A DNA stretch of 64,000 nucleotides from Fibrobacter sp. UWB11 (GCF_900143015.1 NZ_FSRT01000004.1:1-64000); one strand, 5' to 3'. Positions 13,949 through 22,761 are shown, counted from the first letter of the stretch. Program-made: numbers and translations. Notes: a model not told the origin generated them from the sequence alone.

Positions 13949-14380
13949 ATGAAGAAAAAACAAGCGAAAAAATCGTACAAAGCGAAAAGTCTAGTGGGTG
14001 TTTGCCTTTTTTTAATACCTGCACTTTTTGTGTTTGTTGTGTTCGGAGTTCAAGTTGGTTACGATTTTATTGTAAATGATTTTGACGACATTAGAGAACA
14101 TTTATCTATATGGTTCATTGTCGTGTATTATGTTTTTATTGGTTTTATACTCTTTTTGATTTTGAACCTTAACCCGGTAAGGATAAATATTGATGGTGAT
14201 GAAATTGAGTTTGTCTATGTTTGCCGGAATAAAATCCGCGTGAATATTGATGATGTAAAAGTGCTGAGCTATGTGGACTATGGAAAAACGTGGTATGCCA
14301 TAGTGCATGTGCGCATGCGATTGATGCGTATTTCTTCAGCGGAATTCCCGGCTTTGAAATTTTTGTTTGAAAAAACTTAA
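13949..14380 (+). CDS. Two-span membrane protein with PH-like tail, unknown
   Basis: 143 residues. A Lys-rich start is followed by two membrane spans (about 15-38 and 52-73), then a soluble segment of about 70 residues, beginning PVRINIDGDEIEFVYVCRNK, predicted as beta strands. The pattern (two spans, then a short beta-rich domain with a turn ID-GDEI) resembles small bacterial PH-domain membrane proteins, but the match is not strong enough to name. The gene is AT-rich against its neighbours and may be lineage-specific. A terminator-like hairpin follows. Confidence 0.65.
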   Translation: MKKKQAKKSYKAKSLVGVCLFLIPALFVFVVFGVQVGYDFIVNDFDDIREHLSIWFIVVYYVFIGFILFLILNLNPVRINIDGDEIEFVYVCRNKIRVNIDDVKVLSYVDYGKTWYAIVHVRMRLMRISSAEFPALKFLFEKT

Positions 14381-14402
14381 AACGCTCGCCTTAATCAAAG
14401 TG

Positions 14403-14425
14403 GCACTACTAGCGTAGTGCGTTTT
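14403..14425 (+). terminator. Terminator-like hairpin after the PH-like gene
   Basis: A 7-bp stem GCACTAC / GTAGTGC with loop TAGC, then GTTTTG. Confidence 0.6.
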
Positions 14426-14440
14426 GTGACGGCTCGGTTA

Positions 14441-14464
14441 TGAAAACAAGCTTGCTTGTTTTCA
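14441..14464. repeat. Perfect 11-bp inverted repeat downstream of mqnC
   Basis: TGAAAACAAGC, two T, then GCTTGTTTTCA. It lies 11 nt beyond the mqnC stop on that strand and could end transcription or protect the mRNA 3' end. A short direct repeat, CTCGCCTTA-TC-AAA, flanks it at about 14384 and 14467. Confidence 0.6.
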
Positions 14465-14475
14465 CAACACTCGCC

Positions 14476-15510
14476 TTAGTCGAAATTGAGACTTCTGCGG
14501 TAGGGGGTGAAACCGGCGTTTTTGATGAACGTTTCGGCTTGCTCGATGGTCGTGAGCCCGTGGTTCTTAAGCACGTTCTCTTCGATGACGATGCTGTTGA
14601 TGTCATCGGCGCCAGCGTGCAGCCCGAGTTCACCGAGCGAAAGTCCCATGCCAAGCAGCGAAACTTCAATGTGTGGGACGTTGTCGAGGTACAGGCGGCT
14701 GAGCGCGAGCAACTTGAGGTATTCGTCGCCGCGCACATGGCGGATGGGGAACTTGTCGGTCTGCGGCTGGAACGTCCAGACGACAAAGCTCTTGAATCCG
14801 CCCGCGATGTCCTGCGTTTTGCGCACGTATTCCAAATGTTCTATGACTTCTTCGGCGGTTTCTGCACTGCCAATGACGATGTTCGCGCTGCCGGGGAGGC
14901 CTTTCTTGTGGCAGGCGGCAAGTGTGTCGCACCACTGCTGCGCGGGGAGCTTCTTGGGGCTCAGAATTTGACGCATGCGGTCAGAGAGAATCTCGGCGCC
15001 TGCGCCTGGAACGGAACTGAGGCCTGCATCCTTGAAAATGTCAAGCAGTTCGTCGAGCGTTATCCCGTTGAATTCCGCGATGCGGACAAGTTCAACCGGC
15101 GAGAATCCGCGCACCTTAATGCCCAATTCTTGCGTGAGCATCTTGAGAACGTCAGTGTAATAGTTGAGCGGAATTTCCTTGTTGACGCCACCTTGCAGAA
15201 AAATCTGGTCGGCACCCTTTGCCTTGGCTTCGAGAGTCTTTTGGCGGATTTCGTCTAAACTCAAGACATATGCTTCGGGGCTGTGGGCACTTCGGCAAAA
15301 ACTGCAAAAACTGCAAGTCACTTCGCAGACGTTCGTGTAGTTCACGATGCGAAATGCGGTATAACCCACGCGGTTTCCGGGGAGTTTTGCTTGGCGCACG
15401 GTATCGGCCGCCTCGACGACTTCTGTCCATGGCACGTTTCTCAAAATTTCGAGACCTTCCACTGGTGTCAATCGTTCTTGATCAATAGCTTTTTTTAGCA
15501 AAGAATTCAT
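14476..15510 (-). CDS. mqnC: Cyclic dehypoxanthinyl futalosine synthase
   Basis: 344 residues. A radical SAM enzyme of the futalosine route to menaquinone, which cyclises dehypoxanthine futalosine. The cluster motif CEVTCSFC (Cys62, 66, 69) is intact. The later segments with VWTFQP and IEENVL are nearer to MqnC than to the related MqnE (aminofutalosine synthase), which is the main alternative. The ATG at 15510 is preferred over a TTG six codons earlier because no ribosome site supports the longer form. The pathway fits an anaerobe that uses menaquinone in fumarate reduction. ispH in this window supplies prenyl precursors. Confidence 0.9.
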   Translation of the reverse strand: MNSLLKKAIDQERLTPVEGLEILRNVPWTEVVEAADTVRQAKLPGNRVGYTAFRIVNYTNVCEVTCSFCSFCRSAHSPEAYVLSLDEIRQKTLEAKAKGADQIFLQGGVNKEIPLNYYTDVLKMLTQELGIKVRGFSPVELVRIAEFNGITLDELLDIFKDAGLSSVPGAGAEILSDRMRQILSPKKLPAQQWCDTLAACHKKGLPGSANIVIGSAETAEEVIEHLEYVRKTQDIAGGFKSFVVWTFQPQTDKFPIRHVRGDEYLKLLALSRLYLDNVPHIEVSLLGMGLSLGELGLHAGADDINSIVIEENVLKNHGLTTIEQAETFIKNAGFTPYRRSLNFD

Positions 15511-15566
15511 TACATTGAATAATAGCAAAGTTTTGTATTTTTAAGTTGTAAGGAGGATACATTAAC

Positions 15567-16346
15567 ATGTTCAAAAAAATCGTTCTTGCGGGTACTCTCG
15601 CAACGGTTTCGTCTTTTGCCACTTGGGACTTGTTCCCGGTTCGTGAAAACCATAAGGGCCAGGTTAAAATCGGAGCATCTTTCTCTACGTATGAATTCGA
15701 AGACCGTGATTTCGGTGCTTTCGATGTTTATGCCGGTTTGCGAAGCTCTATATACCCCGGTTGGGAAATCGCGTTCAATGTTCCTTATCGCGTGTTTACG
15801 CACGAAAAGGGCTACGATGCGGAAATGGATGGTGTTGGGAATATCGGTTTTTCGACACGTTATCAATTTATCCCTTTTATGAACGCTTTTTTTGATGTGT
15901 CTCTCCCTGTTGGTGACAAGTCCTATAACGAGGATGACGATTGGAACTTCGATGTTGGTTTGCAATATTCCACGCAATTTAACGCATTGCTTAACTTCGG
16001 TTCTCAGCTTGGGTTCAATTTTGCGACTAAAGGCGAAAATGAAGAAGCTCCCATATCAATGAAAACAGCTGTAGAACTTGATTTTAAAATTATTCCAGAA
16101 GAATTTACTGCATACGTTGGCTTGGATTTTAATCTATTTCTGGGTAGATTTACAGATCATGGTTACCAATATTCCCATGATGGAGGGGGTGTCTATCTAG
16201 GGCCCTATGCCGGTGTTACCTATAACTTTGAACAACTGGACATGCTTTCTGTTGATGCCTCGCTGCGATTCGGTAAATGTATCAACATGCATGATTACCC
16301 CGATAACCTTCTAATCGTTAATTTGGCTTTTTTACTCGATTTTTAA
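15567..16346 (+). CDS. Outer-membrane beta-barrel protein, unknown
   Basis: 259 residues with a short signal peptide (about 1-18, ending SSFA) and alternating aromatic and polar strands throughout, closing with a C-terminal Phe, the usual signature for BAM-inserted barrels. About ten to twelve strands could be drawn from the sequence. It has no plug or OmpA domain. AAGGAGG lies 10 nt before the ATG. It resembles the meta-pathway or transporter-like barrels often annotated in Fibrobacter, but the substrate is unknown. It is divergent from mqnC, with a gap of 56 nt holding both promoters. Confidence 0.75.
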   Translation: MFKKIVLAGTLATVSSFATWDLFPVRENHKGQVKIGASFSTYEFEDRDFGAFDVYAGLRSSIYPGWEIAFNVPYRVFTHEKGYDAEMDGVGNIGFSTRYQFIPFMNAFFDVSLPVGDKSYNEDDDWNFDVGLQYSTQFNALLNFGSQLGFNFATKGENEEAPISMKTAVELDFKIIPEEFTAYVGLDFNLFLGRFTDHGYQYSHDGGGVYLGPYAGVTYNFEQLDMLSVDASLRFGKCINMHDYPDNLLIVNLAFLLDF

Positions 16347-16409
16347 ATGCTTGTTTTTCATTCGCGCCATTGACTAATTATCCATGATACTGTGTTTGTG
16401 CTTTGTGAC

Positions 16410-16438
16410 TTGACTCACAAACGAAGATATATTATAAG
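16410..16438 (+). promoter_or_regulatory. Promoter of the secreted esterase gene
   Basis: TTGACT, a 17-nt spacer, then TATAAG. The predicted start near 16445 leaves a leader of about 145 nt before the ATG at 16591. Confidence 0.8.
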
Positions 16439-16444
16439 TGGGTT

Positions 16445-16590
16445 TAGTTAGGAAGAACACTGGTGTGTTCATGCTTGGTTTTGTGTAGCCACGCAGTTAC
16501 GTGGTGTATCTCCTTGCGTGTATCAAATCAGTTTGGAGGACTTGTCCCATCGGGAAAAAGAGTTAGGAATGATACAACAGGAGAACAAGT
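16445..16590 (+). promoter_or_regulatory. Structured 5' leader of the esterase mRNA
   Basis: This leader contains GAACAC-TGGT-GTGTTC, CCACG-CAGTTA-CGTGG and TCCC-ATC-GGGA hairpins in a row, then CAGGAG as ribosome site 9 nt before the ATG. No known riboswitch class was recognised. The structure could stabilise the mRNA or sense a signal. Confidence 0.4.
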
Positions 16591-18030
16591 ATGAAATATC
16601 TTGGTATGAAGTGTGCTGCGCTGGCACTTGCTTTTGCGGCATCGGCTCAGGCTTTTACGCTTACGGGTAAAGTAAGTGACGAAAGCGGCAAGGCCATTGA
16701 AAAGGCCTCTGTAGAACTTTTGAAGGAAGGTCTCAAGACGACGACCGATTCAAAGGGTGAATTTAAGCTTGCTAAGGAAACGATTGGCATTCACGCTGTG
16801 CGTCCGAGGCTCGGTTATGTGAGCGTGATGAACGGCGTACTTTCTTACTCTCAGAGTACAAATGAACCCGTCCGCGTGCAAGTTTTTGATGCCGTAGGTA
16901 CCCGTGTCTTGAACGAAACCGTTTACGGCTCGGGCACTTTAGATATGCAGTCTGTCGTGCGTTCGCAGGGGGCGTATTTTGCCCGCGTGAGCGTTGGCAG
17001 TGCACAGAGCAACTTCCGTTTCACATCTAATGGCAATTACAAAGCCTCGTTCGGTGAAGCTGTTGCTCGTGGTCTTGCGAAAGAAGGCGAAGGCGACGAG
17101 CTTCGCGTGATTGCTACGGATTATGATACGTTGACAGTTGCTCTTTCTAACTTGGATACAAATGTGACGCTAAAGCTCAAAAAGACCGTCAAGCAGCCGG
17201 AATACGCTTACGGTTGGGGACTCAAGAACGATCCGGTTCCTACACGCGGTTGCGGCAAGGATACGAAGCTTGACTACAAGTATCGTGGTGATAAGCCGTA
17301 TATCGAATTCAAGTGGAGCAAGGGTTCGCGTACCGTGCGTCTTGACATTCCGAAGAATTACGACAAGAATAAACCGTACAAACTCATTTTCGGCATGCAG
17401 TGTATGGGCGGCTGGGCCGGTGGCGTGCAGGATGAAGGTTACTATGGCCTGAAACCGCTCGATACGGAAAATACCGCTATCTTCGTCGCTCCGGAAGGCA
17501 ATGGAAACCAGGCCCCGTGGGGTCAGGATGACTACACGCTCTTCGATGAACTCCTTGCATACCTCGAAGGCAACTTCTGCATTGACTCTTCTCGCGTGTT
17601 CTCGACCGGCTTTAGCTACGGCTCTATGTTCTCTAATGGTCTTTCTTGGAACCATCAGGACGTGCTCCGCGCTGTTGCCGTGTACGAAACCGCTGAACGC
17701 AATATTTGGCTCCCGCAGCGCAAGAAGATGGGCATTGGCTGGATGGGCGTGCTCGGCTTGCAGGATAACCTCTGCACTCCGGTCATGGGTCGCGCAGCTC
17801 GCGATATCATCTTGGAACTCAACTCCGAAGGTGGCAAGGCCAAGAACGAGCGTGCTCAGGAATACGGTGGCAACGGTCCGCACGTTTGCTATGACTACAC
17901 GACTGTCGAAGAACGCTTCCCAGTTCGCTGGTGCACGCAGAACGGCGGCCACATTTGGGACCACAAGGATCCGGGTTCGAACCAGTCTTGGGTGCCGAAG
18001 ACCACTTGGGATTTCTTCAACAAGTTCTAA
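16591..18030 (+). CDS. Secreted CE1-like esterase with N-terminal carboxypeptidase-regulatory-like domain
   Basis: 479 residues. Signal peptide 1-21 (ending AQA), a beta-sandwich of the carboxypeptidase-regulatory type (about 22-60), a middle region to about 200 that resembles a small beta domain, and an alpha/beta-hydrolase from about 225. The nucleophile elbow is GFSYGS, the acid probably the Asp of GLQDNLC, and the His lies in GGHIWDHKDPG. The layout matches PHB-depolymerase-like carbohydrate esterases such as feruloyl or acetylxylan esterases, which free plant xylan from ester links. This suits a fibre-degrading bacterium. Substrate is inferred. It has its own promoter, long leader and terminator. 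Confidence 0.87.
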   Translation: MKYLGMKCAALALAFAASAQAFTLTGKVSDESGKAIEKASVELLKEGLKTTTDSKGEFKLAKETIGIHAVRPRLGYVSVMNGVLSYSQSTNEPVRVQVFDAVGTRVLNETVYGSGTLDMQSVVRSQGAYFARVSVGSAQSNFRFTSNGNYKASFGEAVARGLAKEGEGDELRVIATDYDTLTVALSNLDTNVTLKLKKTVKQPEYAYGWGLKNDPVPTRGCGKDTKLDYKYRGDKPYIEFKWSKGSRTVRLDIPKNYDKNKPYKLIFGMQCMGGWAGGVQDEGYYGLKPLDTENTAIFVAPEGNGNQAPWGQDDYTLFDELLAYLEGNFCIDSSRVFSTGFSYGSMFSNGLSWNHQDVLRAVAVYETAERNIWLPQRKKMGIGWMGVLGLQDNLCTPVMGRAARDIILELNSEGGKAKNERAQEYGGNGPHVCYDYTTVEERFPVRWCTQNGGHIWDHKDPGSNQSWVPKTTWDFFNKF

Positions 18031-18058
18031 TTCATAAACATCTTTCCCCCTCACTTAG

Positions 18059-18086
18059 CTCTCGGTGTAACAGCCGGGAGTTTTTT
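18059..18086 (+). terminator. Terminator of the esterase gene
   Basis: The 8-bp stem CTCTCGGT / GCCGGGAG (two G-U pairs) is followed by six T. Confidence 0.85.
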
Positions 18087-18126
18087 GATTGCTATAATTA
18101 ATCATTATTTGGAAGGAACTCTAAAA

Positions 18127-19452
18127 ATGCGTAAGAAAAAGAATAATGTAACTGTTTTAAAGATTGTTTTGTCGATTGTAATACCCTTGGTTGTGGCCGG
18201 TATTCAAATATATCTAGATTATAAACGTAGTGAATATTGGGCGGTAGAGAACAAGGGTATGGAAGCCATGAATTTTTTTGCATCCTCCTTGGAATTGGAA
18301 AAAGGAATTTGGTGTGGGACTGGGCTGTCATATCTAGGGTCATTAAATCGAATTGAAAATGATTTGGAAATAGGTTCTGTTGTTGATGTGAACAACGGGA
18401 AATATCGATATGAAAAAGACTCACTTAAAGGTGACGAACGTTTAAAGTGGGGTGCGGGTGTTATAACTAGTGAATATTCGAAATATGATAGTTGCTTTCA
18501 GAGTATAAAACTCATTGAAGTGGATGATGCTGATTCCGTAAAAATTACGAAAATTGATAATGTATGGGGTGAAACAACACGATATATCGGAAAACGCCAA
18601 AATGCTATTGTGACGGAGTGCTCGGTTTGCAGAATGGAGAATGGCCTTTGTAAAGATACGATTTCTGTTGAACGAATCGAATTGAATCCAATATCAGGAA
18701 AGCGTGAAAAACGTTTTTATAAAACCAAGTATAGCGATAATACGGAAACATTCTTTTACGATAGTTTGGGACGGCTTGTTGAAGTGAAAATGGATGAGAA
18801 CGTTTATCGCTATGAACATTTTACGAATGATACGGCGGATCTTGATGTAAAAATGTTTGATAAAACAGGACGGGAGCTTGGCTTTTATAAGAGAACGTAT
18901 AAAACGGATGAACGTCAAAAAACGGTTCAATACAAGAAAAAAAATAGCAACGAGGTAGTAAAAGAAATATATGAAAATGGAAAATTAAAGTTAAAAATTT
19001 CGGTTGAGAGTATTGCCTATGGTTTGATCGAAAAAGTTTTTTATCGTTCAAGCGATGATTTTTACCGTTCAAATAATTTTAAAGCAACGTATTATGATTC
19101 TGTTGGTGCCGCCGTTTACGATTCATCTTATAGTGAACAAGAATATTTATCTGACGAAAAATCTATAGCGATTTCGTATGTTGATAAGGTGAAACATGGA
19201 ACCAATGGAAAAGTCGAAAAGATAGTGCATTATGAAGAGCCTTTTTATAGATCTAAGTCTAAATCTCCGTGGAAGTCTTTGGGGTTGAAAAAAATTGGAA
19301 TTGACGAATTTAAATTTTATAAAGGGAATATTGAAAATATCAATGAGTGTAAAGAATCGTTAAATTTATCTAGGGTTATTGAGGCGTTGATGAAGGTTAT
19401 GGAAAAACAAAACTCGAAAAAATCGGACTCGTCAGATAATTCGCAAAAATAA
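18127..19452 (+). CDS. Membrane-anchored protein, tandem paralogue 1, unknown
   Basis: 441 residues. After a Lys-rich start there is one membrane span (about 12-30). The rest should lie outside the cytoplasm. Short YD-like modules appear, for example YDSLGRLVEVKMDENVYRYE and KTGRELGFYKRTYK, and a conserved CxxC-like pair is seen (ECSVCRMENGLC). The neighbour at 19455 shares the whole plan, so the two arose by duplication. Start chosen at 18127 because GGAAGGAAC precedes it. No known family was recognised. AT-rich with weak codon bias, as for lineage-specific envelope genes. The spacing of 2 nt to the next gene implies cotranscription. Confidence 0.7.
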   Translation: MRKKKNNVTVLKIVLSIVIPLVVAGIQIYLDYKRSEYWAVENKGMEAMNFFASSLELEKGIWCGTGLSYLGSLNRIENDLEIGSVVDVNNGKYRYEKDSLKGDERLKWGAGVITSEYSKYDSCFQSIKLIEVDDADSVKITKIDNVWGETTRYIGKRQNAIVTECSVCRMENGLCKDTISVERIELNPISGKREKRFYKTKYSDNTETFFYDSLGRLVEVKMDENVYRYEHFTNDTADLDVKMFDKTGRELGFYKRTYKTDERQKTVQYKKKNSNEVVKEIYENGKLKLKISVESIAYGLIEKVFYRSSDDFYRSNNFKATYYDSVGAAVYDSSYSEQEYLSDEKSIAISYVDKVKHGTNGKVEKIVHYEEPFYRSKSKSPWKSLGLKKIGIDEFKFYKGNIENINECKESLNLSRVIEALMKVMEKQNSKKSDSSDNSQK

Positions 19453-19454
19453 AA

Positions 19455-20846
19455 ATGCGTAAGAAGTTTGTCCTGAAAATCCTGCTAATCATTGCCGCTC
19501 CGTTTTTGCTTTTTACGGCATTTTGCGGTTATCACATTTTTCGCATGATTTCTCTGGATCCGGGATTCAACTTGTCGGGCGATAACTTTGCGGATCCTGA
19601 AAGTGCGCTTAACATGTTGCTCGGTTCAAGCTATTTGGCAAATGGAATTACTTGTGGAACGTTGCCAAGTCATTTGAGGGCTGATTATTTGGATCCGCTG
19701 GATTATTTGGAAGCGGGGTTTTCTGCGGAATATTTTTATCAGACGTATGATATCAATGAAAAACGCCTAAAATCTGAAATCACTCAACGATACGAAAAAG
19801 ATTCGCTGGAAGGAGAACTTCGTTCGAGGTGGGGCAAGGGAACCGTAATTACCCAATATGTAAAAGAAGATAGTTGCTATCGCGCATCGAAAAAGATTAA
19901 AGCAGAATCTGCGGATTCTGCGGTCGTAGTCGAATTAGACAAACCGCTGGGTACATCCCATTTGTATGTGGGTAAACTCCAAAATGGAAAAATGACAGAA
20001 TGTATTGTGTGTAAATTAAAGGATGGTCGTTGCGATAGTGTGATTAACGAAAGCCGGATAGAATTCGACCCTGTTTCGGGAAAATTGCTCAGTTCTTTTG
20101 TCAAAACGCGAGAGACCTATATCGAAGGAAGTTTGTATGAAGTGAAAAATGTTTATTCCGATAAGGAATCTTTCGATAGCTTGGGGCGACTTGTCGAATT
20201 GAATATGGACGGCAGGATCTTCCGTTATGAATATTCTTCAAGTGATACTGCAAATTACAGCGTGAAAATTCTTAATAAGTCGGGACGCAAGGTCGGCTTT
20301 TATAAGAGAAAATTTAAGGGTAATCGCGAAACGGTCCAATACGGAACGGACCGCCATGAAGAGGAAATTAATCGTTACTTTGAAAACGGAAAATTGGTCA
20401 AGGAAACCTCAAAGAATTTTGATTTTTACAGGTCTGTGATGTTCCGTGTAAAATTGTTTAATGTAACTGGCGACATTGTGCTGGATTCCGCTTTTTATGA
20501 AGATGCTTATTTCCCGGGGCTGCGTACGGATTCTTACGCTGATATCATCAAATGGGAATATGATGAAAACGGAAAACCCCAAAAATATGTGCAATTCGAG
20601 GAACATTTTATTAGACCGCTCCCGTTCGTATTTATCCCGCTACAGTCGGAATCAAGAAACGAGGTCGTAAGGTACGTGTTTGCCTACGATGATGCCGGTC
20701 AATTGATTTCGATAACGGATGAAAGCGAAGATGAAATTCAGAAGGTACGGAATACATACCCGTATGGATTGCATCGGGTTGTCTATTCGAAGGGGAAACT
20801 CGAAAAAATCAAAGAGTGTAAAGAGCCGGAGAATCCGCAAGAATAA
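19455..20846 (+). CDS. Membrane-anchored protein, tandem paralogue 2, unknown
   Basis: 463 residues, with an N-terminal span (about 7-28) and the same repeated signatures as its upstream twin: FDSLGRLVELNMDGRIFRYE, KSGRKVGFYKR, and a Cys-rich ECIVCKLKDGRC. The two share clear blocks but have diverged widely elsewhere, more than expected for a recent copy. The YD-like repeats recall RHS/YD modules that bind or form a shell, but they are few and short here. A possible role in surface or periplasmic assembly is guesswork. A terminator follows. Confidence 0.7.
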   Translation: MRKKFVLKILLIIAAPFLLFTAFCGYHIFRMISLDPGFNLSGDNFADPESALNMLLGSSYLANGITCGTLPSHLRADYLDPLDYLEAGFSAEYFYQTYDINEKRLKSEITQRYEKDSLEGELRSRWGKGTVITQYVKEDSCYRASKKIKAESADSAVVVELDKPLGTSHLYVGKLQNGKMTECIVCKLKDGRCDSVINESRIEFDPVSGKLLSSFVKTRETYIEGSLYEVKNVYSDKESFDSLGRLVELNMDGRIFRYEYSSSDTANYSVKILNKSGRKVGFYKRKFKGNRETVQYGTDRHEEEINRYFENGKLVKETSKNFDFYRSVMFRVKLFNVTGDIVLDSAFYEDAYFPGLRTDSYADIIKWEYDENGKPQKYVQFEEHFIRPLPFVFIPLQSESRNEVVRYVFAYDDAGQLISITDESEDEIQKVRNTYPYGLHRVVYSKGKLEKIKECKEPENPQE

Positions 20847-20864
20847 AAAATGTCAATTTTTTGA

Positions 20865-20889
20865 GGGGTGCCATTTGGCGCCCCTTTTT
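20865..20889 (+). terminator. Terminator of the tandem paralogue pair
   Basis: An 8-bp stem GGGGTGCC / GGCGCCCC with loop ATTT and five T. It directly precedes the -10 region of the next gene. Confidence 0.85.
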
Positions 20890-20903
20890 CTATCTTTGGG
20901 CGC

Positions 20904-22367
20904 ATGGAATTCAAGCGCTTTGAAGCTCTGATTGAGATGTTTCCGCAGGTGCAAATTTTCAGCACTGAGGGCGAAGATCTTGACCGAGTCATTACTCATT
21001 TTTTGAATCAACGTAAAAATGTCTCCACGATGTCGGAGGCTATGCAACGTAAAATCCAGCAGGCGTTGGCCCCGTTCTTCCAGCAGCGTTTTATCAGCTT
21101 GCATGATGCGGAAGCCCCGTTGGTGCGCAACCTGCTTTTGGACAAGAAGTTCTTTTTGCAGACGGACCGCTACATTGACGATATGGCGTGGCCGCTGACC
21201 GACCCCGAAAAGCTTGGCGAAGCTTTGAACATCGCTGACCTTGCCGAAGGGATTCTCGATCGTAAATTGTTGAGCCTTTCGAATGGTGAGTTGCGCCGAG
21301 TGCTCTTGGCCCGCATGTGGATGGAAAAGCCGGAATGGGTTTATTTCAATGACTTGTTTGGCGGACTTGATCCGGAGTACCGTGCGCATTTGGCAGGCTG
21401 CGTTGCTGACCTTGCAAAGCGCCCTGGCTTGAATGTTGTGGTGCGCCTCGCTCGCGAAGATGAACTGCTCCCGGAAATTCCGGCGTTTGTTTATGCGGAC
21501 AAGACGTTCACGCAGTATGCGGGTGAACTCCCAAAAGCCGCTGCAACTCCGAAGTTCAAAAAAGCAGAACTCAAGGATTACGAAATTGTTGATTTGAGAG
21601 GCGGCGCGCATTGTCATCCTGAGCAAACGAAGTGCGTCGAAGGATCTCAAAAAGCTTTGGATTCTTCGACTTCGCCTAACGGCTCCGCTCAGAATGACAC
21701 GGATGCTGAAATCCTCTTTGACCTTAAGCACGTGAATGTTCGTTTTGGCGACACGGATGTGCTCAAGGATTTGAACTGGACGGTCCACAAGGGTGAACAT
21801 TGGGCCGTGATGGGCGAGAATGGTGCTGGCAAGAGTACGCTTTTGGGCTTGCTTACTGCTGACCATCCGCAGATTTACAACAACGACATTACGCTCCTCG
21901 GTGAACGCCCGGGGCATGGTCTTAACATTTGGGATCACAAAGCAAAGCTTGGTTTCTTCTCTCCAGAAATGGCACTCCAGTATCGCGAAGACTTGAGCCT
22001 TTTGGATGTGCTTTGCACGGGCTTTACGCCGAACCTCTGCCGTGCCGAAAACATCACATGGGAAGAGAAGGCGAAGGCGCGCGAATGGCTTACGTATTTG
22101 GGCTTTGAAGATACTTCGATTTCTATCCGTAAGATTTCACCGATTGACAAACGCTTGGTGCTGATGGCTCGTGCTGCAATCCGCCCGCCGAAAGTGCTGT
22201 TGCTTGACGAACCGACGCAAGGTCTTAAAGGCGAATATCGCGAAAAGTTGTTCCACCTGTTGCAATTGCTTTCAACGGAAACGACGCTCATCTTGGTGAG
22301 CCATTATGAAGAAGAATGGCCGCCCTGCATGACACATCTCCTTCGCATGCCGAAGTTCTCGTTGTAG
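20904..22367 (+). CDS. Duplicated ABC ATPase, ModF/PhrA-like
   Basis: 487 residues, two ATPase halves and no membrane domain. The second half is complete for Walker A GENGAGKST (305-313) and Walker B KVLLLDEP, but its signature is ISPIDKR rather than LSGGQ. The first half has signature LSNGE but no Walker A, and its Walker B is weak (WVYFNDLFGG). ModF of E. coli has the same size and tandem plan. Its role is unclear. Between the halves lies an in-frame 90-bp palindromic element (about residues 237-267). TATCTT stands 7 nt before the ATG with no ribosome site. Confidence 0.82.
   Translation: MEFKRFEALIEMFPQVQIFSTEGEDLDRVITHFLNQRKNVSTMSEAMQRKIQQALAPFFQQRFISLHDAEAPLVRNLLLDKKFFLQTDRYIDDMAWPLTDPEKLGEALNIADLAEGILDRKLLSLSNGELRRVLLARMWMEKPEWVYFNDLFGGLDPEYRAHLAGCVADLAKRPGLNVVVRLAREDELLPEIPAFVYADKTFTQYAGELPKAAATPKFKKAELKDYEIVDLRGGAHCHPEQTKCVEGSQKALDSSTSPNGSAQNDTDAEILFDLKHVNVRFGDTDVLKDLNWTVHKGEHWAVMGENGAGKSTLLGLLTADHPQIYNNDITLLGERPGHGLNIWDHKAKLGFFSPEMALQYREDLSLLDVLCTGFTPNLCRAENITWEEKAKAREWLTYLGFEDTSISIRKISPIDKRLVLMARAAIRPPKVLLLDEPTQGLKGEYREKLFHLLQLLSTETTLILVSHYEEEWPPCMTHLLRMPKFSL
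21611..21700. repeat. 90-bp palindromic element inside the ModF-like ORF
   Basis: The outer arms are GTCATCCTGAGC and GCTCAGAATGAC and the inner arms GTCGAAGGATC and GATTCTTCGAC. Together they can fold into one long hairpin. It is read in frame and adds about 30 residues to the linker between the two ATPase halves. A partial relative lies at 43551. Confidence 0.85.
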
Positions 22368-22392
22368 TAGGTTGCTTTAAAAAGGTCCCGAA

Positions 22393-22761
22393 ATGAATTA
22401 TTTATACGTGGCAATCGGTGGTGCTCTCGGTAGCGTATTGCGTTACTTCCTCTCATTGGTGATTCCCAAGGTTGCGGGATTCCCGTGGCCGACCTTTGTC
22501 GCAAATGTCTTGGGTTGCCTTTGCATTGGAATTTTTTCGGGACTCTTCCTTAAATGCGGTAGCTTGTCGCCAAACCTCAAACTCTTTTTGGTGACGGGCT
22601 TTTGCGGCGGCTTTACGACGTTCAGCACTTTTGCAAACGAGAACCTTGCTCTCCTCCAAAGCGGAAAAGTCGGAATGTTCGCTGCATACGCACTTGCTAG
22701 CTTTGTACTTGGTGTTGCCGCCTGCGCTGCAGGCTTTTATATCGCAGGATTCAATCGTTAA
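22393..22761 (+). CDS. crcB: Fluoride ion exporter CrcB (Fluc)
   Basis: 122 residues, four membrane spans, the usual size for the dimeric fluoride channel. GGALGSVLRYFLS near the start and GFCGGFTTFSTF at about 75-86 (the Phe and Thr residues of the pore and sodium site) are the family marks. It exports cytoplasmic fluoride down its gradient. It starts 25 nt after the ModF-like gene with no fluoride riboswitch in between, so it may be constitutive or cotranscribed. Confidence 0.95.
   Translation: MNYLYVAIGGALGSVLRYFLSLVIPKVAGFPWPTFVANVLGCLCIGIFSGLFLKCGSLSPNLKLFLVTGFCGGFTTFSTFANENLALLQSGKVGMFAAYALASFVLGVAACAAGFYIAGFNR

Noticed and set aside
22368-22392. Fluoride riboswitch before crcB
   Set aside because: Only 25 nt separate crcB from the upstream gene, too short for the aptamer.
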